From: Neorhodopirellula pilleata
GTDB taxonomy: Bacteria; Planctomycetota; Planctomycetia; Pirellulales; Pirellulaceae
Direction: 5' to 3'
DNA: 64,000 nt
Assembly (NCBI RefSeq): GCF_007859915.1
Contig: NZ_SJPM01000001.1
Span: 485,502-549,501, forward strand
The notes beneath the pieces are model-generated. The model was not told where the DNA came from and did no database searches. It saw only the letters and a list, made by a program, of their open reading frames with translations. This document shows, piece by piece, positions 47,090 through 54,553 of the stretch (its first letter is position 1; the number at the start of each line of letters is the position of its first letter). The translations under genes were made by a program, and so were the position numbers.

Positions 47090-47734
47090 CTACACCAGTA
47101 CGTCGAGAAAAGATCCTGCGGAGCCGATTTCACTGGCAAGGGCCTGCTCGAACGCGCTGAAGTCGACTCCGTTTTCTTCAAACAGATTGGTCAGCACCGT
47201 GCGAAGCTCATCTTGGGAGACATTACTTCCTGATTCCGTCGTCAGTTCCCCAATCGTGTCGATGATCTGGCTGATCAATTCATCGGTCGACGATTCGTCG
47301 ACACCCGCAGAAACCAGGGCGGATTCCACCGCACTGGTTTCGCTTTCCTCTTTCTTCGGTGGTGGCGGAGGTCCGTTGGGGCGACCTGCGCCTGAGGGCC
47401 CCCCGGAACGCGATGCGCCCCCTGAACGCGATGGACCTCTCGCCGCAATCGCTTCCTCGACTTTCGCTGAGTCGATGCCATTGGCCTCCAATACATCGCT
47501 CACCGCAGACTGAACTGCCTCGCGGCTTGGCCGACCCGACGATGACTGCGATTGCATAGCCGAGAGCGATTCGCCAACTTGCTCAAGTACATTCGCGGAC
47601 GTGGAATCATCCACACCGATCGTTTTCAGGGCCGACGCAAGCTGGTCCTCGACCCTGGGAGGCGGTCCTGGGGCACGCGAACTATTGGATGATGCTTGAC
47701 TCGCGAAAGACGCTGTAGAGCTGGAGATATTCAT
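47090..47734 (-). CDS. Hypothetical protein with four helical repeats
   Basis: A 214-residue protein with a good ribosome site (AAGGGG) before ATG 47734 and no signal peptide. Four related units can be seen: LASALKTIGVDDSTSANVL, VSDVLEANGIDSAKVEEAI, VESALVSAGVDESSTDELI and LTNLFEENGVDFSAFEQAL, with the pattern hydrophobic-x2-(G)-(V/I)D. The middle has a Gly/Pro/Ser linker. It might be a diverged EF-hand-like or a protein-interaction module, but the loops lack a full calcium signature. No family is recognised. It precedes the giant exoprotein on the same strand. Confidence 0.75.
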   Translation of the reverse strand: MNISSSTASFASQASSNSSRAPGPPPRVEDQLASALKTIGVDDSTSANVLEQVGESLSAMQSQSSSGRPSREAVQSAVSDVLEANGIDSAKVEEAIAARGPSRSGGASRSGGPSGAGRPNGPPPPPKKEESETSAVESALVSAGVDESSTDELISQIIDTIGELTTESGSNVSQDELRTVLTNLFEENGVDFSAFEQALASEIGSAGSFLDVLV

Positions 47735-48029
47735 GCTACCCCTTTGATTAAGTTTTGTTCGCTAGATGGGCTGAGTGTTTCGTCACCATTTAACTTCCAC
47801 TCCAACCCATGACACGTTCCTATTCGGATACCATCGGCTGAACTCTTGCACGCAAAACGAGCGAAAACTGCGAATTTCCGGTTGTTTTTGAGCATTTCAA
47901 CTATTTGCAAAAAACTTGTACAAAGCGTGGCCCTCCACATCCGCCGATGGCGCATTACCCCAGAGGGAAGGTGTCTATCGAACATCTTTCGCTCTTCGCT
48001 ACTCGTCAATCTCATTGAGGAATCAAACC

Positions 48030-48590
48030 ATGAATCGTGGCTTTCCAATCACCGTCATCGTCGGCATCGTGCTTAGTCCGAGCTTGCTACTGGCTCAGCC
48101 ACCGGGACGCGGTGGTCCTCCTGGAATGGGTCAAGGCGGAGGCCCGCCCATGGAGATGATCATGCAGTTGTTCACGCAGGCGGATGCCAATCAAGACGGC
48201 AGCGTTACCAAGGCGGAGCTGACAGCGGTTCTGCAAAACCAAAGCCGCGGCAATCAATTCGGCCGAGGTGGTCCGCCTCCGCAAGGTGGTAACGCCGGTC
48301 AAGCCAACCAGCAAGCTCAGAACCAACCGCCGCAAGACGGAGGCCATCGCGGACCGCCTCCAACGCCCGGTCAAGTCTTGCCCGAACCGATTGCGCAGTC
48401 ACTGAATCTGAATGAAAAGCAAACGCGCATGCTCGCCGCATTGCAAGCCGATGTCGACAAGCGACTCGCGGCGATCTTGACGGACGACCAGCAGGCTCAA
48501 CTTCAAAATGCCGGCCCACCACACGGTCGCGATCATGCCGAGGGTGATGCTGGAAACCAACGACCGGATCGACCTCAACGTCCTCAGTGA
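48030..48590 (+). CDS. Secreted EF-hand, Gly/Pro/Gln-rich protein
   Basis: A 186-residue protein from ATG 48030 (TGAGGA upstream) with a signal peptide (VIVGIVLSPSLLLAQ). One EF-hand loop DANQDGSVTKAEL lies near residue 55; low-complexity Gly/Gln sequence follows, then a helical hairpin LNEKQTRMLAALQADVDKRL and the tail RPDRPQRPQ. The tail and helical region are shared with the protein at 61331-62140. The LxxKQxxxLxxLQxxVD pattern recalls Spy/LTXXQ-type periplasmic proteins. It probably binds calcium outside the cytoplasm. Confidence 0.82.
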   Translation: MNRGFPITVIVGIVLSPSLLLAQPPGRGGPPGMGQGGGPPMEMIMQLFTQADANQDGSVTKAELTAVLQNQSRGNQFGRGGPPPQGGNAGQANQQAQNQPPQDGGHRGPPPTPGQVLPEPIAQSLNLNEKQTRMLAALQADVDKRLAAILTDDQQAQLQNAGPPHGRDHAEGDAGNQRPDRPQRPQ

Positions 48591-48767
48591 TTGCCTACCG
48601 AATTCGCCGCAACGCTCGCTGAAAGTTTCAGCCGCAGCTGTTCGCCAATTCGCGATGGAGAATGACAAACTTCTTCGTGACACAAGCGGTGGGTAAGCGT
48701 CCTGAGTTGGTATCCGCAGGAGTCTTGTCTGCGAACTGTTCCATCAGCCTCGTTCAAGGAAGAGACC

Positions 48768-48974
48768 ATGTTAGTGCTGTCACGAAAAGTCGGCGAGCGA
48801 ATCACGATCGGCGACGACGTTCAAATTGTGATCACGCGAGTCGCCGGCGGACGGGTGACGATTGGCATCGACGCACCCAAGCAAGTCGCTGTTCGACGCA
48901 ATGAACTTGCGCCACTAGTACTCGAAACATCACCGGCAAAGTTGATGTCTGGCTTGGAAGCTCAAATCGCTTAA
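48768..48974 (+). CDS. csrA: CsrA post-transcriptional regulator
   Basis: A 68-residue RNA-binding protein. The core [40 protein letters not shown] and the Arg-containing C-terminal part are the CsrA fold. The ribosome site CAAGGAAG contains a GGA triplet, so autoregulation by CsrA is possible. It lies between exoprotein genes rather than flagellar genes. Confidence 0.95.
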   Translation: MLVLSRKVGERITIGDDVQIVITRVAGGRVTIGIDAPKQVAVRRNELAPLVLETSPAKLMSGLEAQIA

Positions 48975-49036
48975 CGGCAGAACAGCAACAACAGATGCAA
49001 CGCGGACCGGGTGGACGTTCTCCGATGGGGCGCTGA
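48971..49036 (+). pseudogene. 21-codon tail remnant of an EF-hand/LTxEQ protein overlapping the csrA stop
   Basis: One frame reads [21 protein letters not shown] to a TGA. The paralogues at 48030 and 61331 have ILTDDQQAQLQN and ILTDEQKRQIEE at the same place, followed by Gly/Pro/Arg tails. It has no upstream part, so the rest was replaced by or lost next to csrA. Confidence 0.4.
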
Positions 49037-49267
49037 TTCTGATCGTTTCACCGCGTGCTCAACGGGCCGCGATTCGCCTGATATCGCGCGGCGTTGCCCA
49101 CGCGGTTAAACGAGTGGCGGAAAATAATCTGTCGCTGGCGTGACATTGCTGCGCGGAAAATGCCCTATGGAAGATGAGGCGATGCTTGGCCGACTCCACT
49201 CTTCTCTTCTTTTCGTGCGAGGGTATCCGCGATGACACTACAACACCTTCTTCAAATCCTCTCATTT
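49037..49267. other. Intergenic stretch upstream of the haem peroxidase gene
   Basis: It holds the interspersed repeat at 49085-49114 and, from ~49170 on, the leader of the peroxidase gene. An ATG at 49232 is in frame with the peroxidase but the basic N-terminus typical of LEPR-XLL proteins begins at 49268. No other gene is seen. Confidence 0.45.
49085..49114 (-). repeat. Interspersed repeat copy, inverted relative to 51979-52008
   Basis: Reverse complement reads CTCGTTTAACCGCGTGGGCA followed by ACGCCGCGCG, identical but for one base to the plus-strand copy at 51979-52008. The GCGTTGCCCACGCGG part is self-similar. The two copies bracket the haem peroxidase and the small secreted protein gene. 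Confidence 0.75.
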
Positions 49268-51418
49268 ATGCGCGTGCGCAACGCCCCGCGATCACACAGA
49301 AAAACGCAACAAAAAAAGCGACGTCTTCGCGCCGAAACGCTCGAGACACGACGCTTGCTGGCGGCCGACTTTGATGGTTTTCGTCACAACGTCTTCGATG
49401 CCGAAGACGTTAACGATGACGGTCAGGTCACGGCCGTCGATGCGCTCATGATCATCAACGCGATGAGCCGTCAGGGCAACGGCGATTCGGAAATGTTCAC
49501 CGATGTGAACAACGATGGCAGGCGAACAGCCCTCGACGCTTTGCGAGTCATCAATCGGCTCAATCAAGGCCGATCGTCCGACGACTTTTCGCGCAACGAC
49601 CGCAACAACAACGACGTCGTCCCATCACTGCCCGACGAAGTCCGCTCGATCGACGGCACCGGAAACAATGTGGAAAACCCCAATCTCGGCAGCACCCGCG
49701 AGCAACTGATTCGCATCGCCGACGCCGACTATGCCGATGGTATTTCGGAACCCGCCGGAACCGATCGTCCGAGCGCTCGCGAGATCAGCAACGAGTTGTC
49801 AGAGTTCGACGGCGAAACGTTCAGCGACCGAAACCTGTCCGCGTTCATCTACGTGTGGGGACAGTTCATCGACCATGACTTTGGTTTGACCGAAGAAGCC
49901 GATGTTGGTGAATCGTTCGACATCGAAGTGCCCACGGGCGATCCGTTGTTCGATCCGACCGGCAGCGGTGAAGCGACGATTCCGTTGACACGATCGGAGT
50001 TTGATGAGACCACCGGAACATCAACCGACAATCCTCGTGAACAAATTAATCGGCTAACCGCTTTCATTGACGGCTCGCAAGTCTACGGCAGCGATCAAGC
50101 GACGGCCGATGGCTTGCGAACCTTCGAGGGAGGGCGATTGGTCATCACGGACGATGGTCTGCTGCCGCTCGGTGACGACGGCCGGGTGCTCGCCGGCGAC
50201 GTGCGGGCCAGTGAAAACGTTGCGTTGACCTCGGTGCAGACTTTGTTCGTTCGCGAACACAATCGCTTGGCTGATGAGATCGAGGCGGCCGACCCGACTT
50301 TGTCCGATGAAGCGATCTACCAACAAGCTCGTGCGATCGTGATCGGTGAAATTCAAGCGATCACGTACAACGAATTCTTGCCGGCACTGCTGGGCAACCG
50401 AGCGATCTCGCGATACGACGGCTACGATGCCAGCGTTAATCCGCAACTGGCGACCGAGTTCTCGACCGCTGCGTTTCGGTTCGGACACAGCACGCTGAAC
50501 GACGACGTCGGGTTCTTCGACAACGAAGGTCGCGACTTGTTTGACGAGATCGAATTGAAGGATGCGTTCTTCGCGTCGTCGTTGCTCGATGAAACCGGCA
50601 TCGACTCGGTGTTGAAGTACGAAGCTTCGGCGCAAGCTCAAGAGATTGATTTGGAAGTCGTCGACAGCTTGCGTAACTTCTTGTTCGGGCCTCCCGGAGC
50701 GGGCGGACTTGATCTTGTTGCGTTAAACATTCAGCGGGGACGCGACCACGGATTGAATGATTACAACTCGACGCGGAAAGCCTACGGTTTGGACGCAGTT
50801 GATTCGTTCGCCGACATCACAAGCGACACTGAACTGCAGGGCAAACTCGAGACGCTCTACGGCGACGTTAACAACATCGACTTGTGGGTCGGTTTGATGG
50901 CCGAAGACCATGTGCGTGGAGCCTCGGTTGGCGAGCTGACGCAAACGATCATCGCGGACCAGTTCGAGCGGATTCGTGACGGTGATCGTTTTTATTACGA
51001 AAACGTCTTCGAGGGTCGAGAACTGCGGGCGATTGACAACACGACGTTGGCCGATGTGATCGAGCGGAATACGAACGTCAAAGGTTTGCAGGACAACGTG
51101 TTTTTCATGCAAGCGGAGGTTCGCGGCACGGTGACGGCTGTGGCCGTCGAGCCAGCGTCCAGTCGATCGGGTCGCGGTGGCTCGCGTGATTTGGGTCACT
51201 CGCAAGGCGTTGATGGCATCACCGTCGAACTGCTCGACGGCGATGGTGAAGTGGTCGACACCACGATCACGGACGGACGCGGCAACTATCGTTTCCGATC
51301 GTTCGCCGAAACCGGTGACTATCAAATCCGCTTGGCCGATTCCGGCGAAACCCTCGACGTGTTGGTCTCCACCGGCGACGCTCGTTTACGAGGATTTGAT
51401 TTTGAGATTGTCGTTTGA
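49268..51418 (+). CDS. Animal-type haem peroxidase with dockerin repeats
   Basis: A 716-residue protein from ATG 49268. A basic N-terminus and ETLETRRLLAAD (~22-33) are followed by two dockerin-like loops (DVNDDGQVTAVDALMIINAM and DVNNDGRRTALDALRVINRL). The peroxidase domain (~120-620) shows the distal His in GQFIDHDFGL, LTSVQTLFVREHNRLADE and the proximal His in FRFGHSTLND, plus NIQRGRDHGLNDYN. A small C-terminal carboxypeptidase-regulatory/SdrD-like beta domain follows (GITVELLDGDGEVVDTTITD). Members oxidise halides or phenols with H2O2. A dockerin without cohesins nearby suggests attachment to a scaffold coded elsewhere. Confidence 0.92.
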   Translation: MRVRNAPRSHRKTQQKKRRLRAETLETRRLLAADFDGFRHNVFDAEDVNDDGQVTAVDALMIINAMSRQGNGDSEMFTDVNNDGRRTALDALRVINRLNQGRSSDDFSRNDRNNNDVVPSLPDEVRSIDGTGNNVENPNLGSTREQLIRIADADYADGISEPAGTDRPSAREISNELSEFDGETFSDRNLSAFIYVWGQFIDHDFGLTEEADVGESFDIEVPTGDPLFDPTGSGEATIPLTRSEFDETTGTSTDNPREQINRLTAFIDGSQVYGSDQATADGLRTFEGGRLVITDDGLLPLGDDGRVLAGDVRASENVALTSVQTLFVREHNRLADEIEAADPTLSDEAIYQQARAIVIGEIQAITYNEFLPALLGNRAISRYDGYDASVNPQLATEFSTAAFRFGHSTLNDDVGFFDNEGRDLFDEIELKDAFFASSLLDETGIDSVLKYEASAQAQEIDLEVVDSLRNFLFGPPGAGGLDLVALNIQRGRDHGLNDYNSTRKAYGLDAVDSFADITSDTELQGKLETLYGDVNNIDLWVGLMAEDHVRGASVGELTQTIIADQFERIRDGDRFYYENVFEGRELRAIDNTTLADVIERNTNVKGLQDNVFFMQAEVRGTVTAVAVEPASSRSGRGGSRDLGHSQGVDGITVELLDGDGEVVDTTITDGRGNYRFRSFAETGDYQIRLADSGETLDVLVSTGDARLRGFDFEIVV

Positions 51419-51522
51419 TTGAGATTTTTAGTGACGGATTTGCATTGACGTTCCCTACTTGATCAGTGAGCCATGTGAAGCGGCTCGGATCTCCCTTAGT
51501 TCAACACACTTGGAGGTGTATC

Positions 51523-51963
51523 GTGGTTCGCAAACGAAATGTCCTGTTCCTACTCGCCGGCGTAGCATCCGCGGTGATGTTCTCGTCCGGCGAGGTTGAC
51601 GCCCAGTGCTCTGGTGGTGGTGGCCGGGGTGCGATGCCGACAGGCAGCCCCACTTCGCTCGCCACCAGTTCGCTCTACTCACAAAACCCGCTGGCCTCCA
51701 GCGGCTATTCTCAGGGCAACTTGATGGCGATGCAGTATCAGCAGCGAGTGTTGGCAACGCAACGCCAAGTCGCCAGCGTGATGTACCTGAACGCTCAGCG
51801 GCAGCGTTTAGCAGCGATGCAGCGTGAAGCACAGGCCCTTCCCTATCGGCTCGCTCGTGCCGAAGCGAATCGGGCCAAACGTGCCGAACGCATTGCTGAA
51901 CGACTGCGTGAACAAGGTCGATCGTCCGAGGCGTACACATTGGCCTCTGTCAACGTTGACTAA
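51523..51963 (+). CDS. Small secreted coiled-coil protein (146 aa)
   Basis: A GTG at 51523 follows GGAGGTG and begins a signal peptide (VRKRNVLFLLAGVASAVMFS) cleaved near VDAQ. After a Gly/Ser region, MQYQQRVLATQRQVASVMYL and RLARAEANRAKRAERIAERL form long charged helices. No family is recognised. The interspersed repeat follows directly. A start at 51466 is in frame but lacks a ribosome site. Confidence 0.7.
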   Translation: MVRKRNVLFLLAGVASAVMFSSGEVDAQCSGGGGRGAMPTGSPTSLATSSLYSQNPLASSGYSQGNLMAMQYQQRVLATQRQVASVMYLNAQRQRLAAMQREAQALPYRLARAEANRAKRAERIAERLREQGRSSEAYTLASVNVD

Positions 51964-51978
51964 AGCCTGTCACCTCTG

Positions 51979-52008
51979 CTCGTTTAACCGCGTGGGCAAC
52001 GCCCCGCG
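51979..52008 (+). repeat. Interspersed repeat copy
   Basis: CTCGTTTAACCGCGTGGGCA followed by ACGCCCCGCG, the direct counterpart of the inverted copy at 49085-49114. It lies 15 bases after the stop of the preceding gene. Confidence 0.75.
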
Positions 52009-52097
52009 GTTGTCCGAGATCGCGCGGCCACCGCTTTTCCAATTCACTGGGCACGCGTTTCAACGTCTCAACCGCCGCATCAACTGAGTTGCCCACG

Positions 52098-53717
52098 ATG
52101 CAAGCCTCTTCTCACTCCGCGACGATCGTCCCTCCTCCGCCGCCGACCCGGCGCTTAAGTGTTTCGCCAGTCGCACTTCAACAAACGTCAGCAAACACAA
52201 CGCGGCTTCGCTGGCGAAGCGAAGGAACAAAGCCGGCAGTGCTGTTGAAGCCCGGTCCGTCACCCAAACAACAAACGGTCGCACTCAAGTTTTATCATCC
52301 CAAGGCGATCAAGCAACGCATCGAAGACGCTCCGGCTTGGCTCGTTAGCATGGTCGTTCATTTGGTGTTGTTGCTCGTGCTCGCGTTGATCTCGACGTCC
52401 TCGGGAGCTGTCGGCCGTATTGTTTTAACGATGACTCACGGCAAAGACGAAATCACGACCGAGTTGGCTGAGTTTTCAATCGAACCAATCGAGTTAAGCG
52501 ATCTGCCAGACACATTCGACTTTGATTCCGAAACGGAGGTCGATCTCGAGCCGATCGAATTTGACACCAAGATCAAATTGGCGTCGTTGGCTCCCAAATT
52601 GGAATCCCTCGAACCATCGGTTGAACTCCCGATGACGAAGCTTTCTGCGTCGGCGACAAACATGTTCGCCGGACGCACCGGCGCGATGAAGCAAAAGTTA
52701 CTCAGAGAAGCCGGAGGAACCGCCGCAACCGAGGACGCTGTCTCATTGGGACTCGAATGGCTCAAACAGAATCAATTGAAGGATGGCACTTGGTCCCTAC
52801 GAGGTCCTTACGATTCAGGTGCTCGCTCCGAGAACCAAGTTTCGGCGACCGCGATGGCGATGTTGGCGTTCATGGGTGCCGGCAGCACCCACCGAGGCGG
52901 TCAATACCAGAAAGAGCTTTGGCGAGCCGTCAAATGGCTGGTCAAGCAACAAGATCGCCAAGGATTCATGGCCGTCCGTTCCGCTGACCACGAAAAGATG
53001 TACGCACAGGCTCAAGCGATGATCGCACTTTGTGAACTGTACGCGATGACGGGCGATTCATGGATTCGGCCCTACGCACAAGCGTCATGCGACTTCGCCT
53101 GCCGCTCGCAGTCGCCACAAGGTGGTTGGCGCTACCAACCTCGTTATGACAGCGATACGTCCGTCACGGGCTGGTTCGTGATGGGGCTCAAGAGTGGCGA
53201 AGCGGCGGGCTTGAATGTCGACAGCTACGTCTGGCCAAGGGTCGAACGCTATCTCGACTCAGTCAGCACGAGGCCAGAGAACGATTACTACGCGGCGGTT
53301 GGTTATTCCTACAAAGTTGGCGACATCGCAACACCGTCGATGACCGCCGAAGGCTTGCTGTGCCGGCAATACATGGGGTTGCCTCGCAACATGCCGGGAA
53401 TGGCCCAAGGTTTGGGCGCTCTGGTGCAAAATCATCCGATCAACGTCCGCCAGTCAGACGTCTATTACTGGTATTACGCCACCCAGTCGCTACATCACTA
53501 TGGCGGTCCGCTATGGACACAGTGGAACGACAAAATGAAGGTGGCGCTGCCCGCCGAGCAAGAACTCAACGGTCGCGAGCGAGGTAGCTGGTCGCCGCAA
53601 AACGACGCATGGGGACGGCACGCTGGCCGCCTCTACACAACATGCTTTTCTTTGTACTGCCTGGAGGTGTATTACCGCCACATGCCGTTGTACGCGAGTG
53701 ATTTGGACGCCGAGTAG
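52098..53717 (+). CDS. Prenyltransferase/squalene-oxidase-repeat membrane protein
   Basis: A 539-residue protein from ATG 52098. One membrane helix (WLVSMVVHLVLLLVLALIS, ~85-105) precedes an acidic linker (IEPIELSDLPDTFDFDSETE) and a toroid of repeats: LGLEWLKQNQLKDGTWSLRG, MAMLAFMGAGSTHRGGQYQ, GGWRYQPRYDSDTSVTGWFV and the C-terminal WYYATQSLHHYGGPLW. It is a close relative of the truncated protein at 1-1562. No terpene-cyclase DXDD signature is evident, so a scaffold or binding role is as likely as catalysis. A TTG at 52089 would add three residues. Confidence 0.88.
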   Translation: MQASSHSATIVPPPPPTRRLSVSPVALQQTSANTTRLRWRSEGTKPAVLLKPGPSPKQQTVALKFYHPKAIKQRIEDAPAWLVSMVVHLVLLLVLALISTSSGAVGRIVLTMTHGKDEITTELAEFSIEPIELSDLPDTFDFDSETEVDLEPIEFDTKIKLASLAPKLESLEPSVELPMTKLSASATNMFAGRTGAMKQKLLREAGGTAATEDAVSLGLEWLKQNQLKDGTWSLRGPYDSGARSENQVSATAMAMLAFMGAGSTHRGGQYQKELWRAVKWLVKQQDRQGFMAVRSADHEKMYAQAQAMIALCELYAMTGDSWIRPYAQASCDFACRSQSPQGGWRYQPRYDSDTSVTGWFVMGLKSGEAAGLNVDSYVWPRVERYLDSVSTRPENDYYAAVGYSYKVGDIATPSMTAEGLLCRQYMGLPRNMPGMAQGLGALVQNHPINVRQSDVYYWYYATQSLHHYGGPLWTQWNDKMKVALPAEQELNGRERGSWSPQNDAWGRHAGRLYTTCFSLYCLEVYYRHMPLYASDLDAE

Positions 53718-53893
53718 CGGAACACGCCCAGATTCCTTGCGTGAAAATCGACGGATTTCGTTGACCACCGCTGCAAAATCCTGCTTCGCAATGTTGATTT
53801 CCCAAAACAGCCCATTTTGTCGTGGCCCGCACGGCGAAGAAATGACGCATTGATCTTCGGTGGGTTCTCCTCTTCTCGACCCGACAGAAAAGC

Positions 53894-54553
53894 ATGTCCA
53901 TAGACTCAATCGACCAATCCCAAACCAACGAAGCTGTGAGCGAAAAGATCGCCGCCGTTCGCGGAGGCGATGCGCAATCGCTCGGAAGCTTGTTGCTGCT
54001 CTATCAGAACTACTTGGCTATTCTGGCGACGACTCAGCTTGATCAGCGGCTGCGTCGCCGGATGAGTACGTCGGATCTGGTCCAAGAAACGATGCTGGCC
54101 GCTCATCGCGACTTCGGCCAATTTCTCGGCACAAGCGAAGGCGAACTCATGGCGTGGCTGCGTCAGATCCTGAGCCATTGCCTAAGCCACGCGATTGAGA
54201 AAAACGTGTATGCGAAGAAGCGGGACATTCGCCGAGAGGTGGCACTGGATCACGTTGCGAAACGACTCGACGACAGCATGGCGAGGCTTTCGCACATGGT
54301 CACCGACAAGGCTGCGTCGCCGAGCGAAGTGATGATGCGTCGCGAACTGGCTGCTGAGCTTTCCGATCAGCTTGCGAAGCTGAAAGAGAGCTATCGTGAC
54401 GTGATCGTGTATCGAAATTTGCAGGGTCTATCGTTCGATGAGATTGCTCAGCGGATGGAGATCAAGTCTGGGGCGGCACGCATGTTGTGGGTTCGCGCGA
54501 TCGCCAAGTTTAAAGAGGTTGCTCAAGTAGACGACAACGGAGCCGCATCATGA
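53894..54553 (+). CDS. ECF-type RNA polymerase sigma factor
   Basis: A 219-residue sigma-70-family protein. Region 2 covers LLLLYQNYLAILATTQL and MSTSDLVQETMLAAHRDFGQF; region 4 covers LAELKESYRDV-type sequence and the HTH GLSFDEIAQRMEIKSGAARM. The N-terminus lacks regions 1 and 3, as in ECF factors. The kinase gene starts four bases inside its end (ATGA), so sigma factor and kinase are translated together, a planctomycete arrangement in which the kinase may control the sigma factor; that link is inference here. Confidence 0.9.
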   Translation: MSIDSIDQSQTNEAVSEKIAAVRGGDAQSLGSLLLLYQNYLAILATTQLDQRLRRRMSTSDLVQETMLAAHRDFGQFLGTSEGELMAWLRQILSHCLSHAIEKNVYAKKRDIRREVALDHVAKRLDDSMARLSHMVTDKAASPSEVMMRRELAAELSDQLAKLKESYRDVIVYRNLQGLSFDEIAQRMEIKSGAARMLWVRAIAKFKEVAQVDDNGAAS

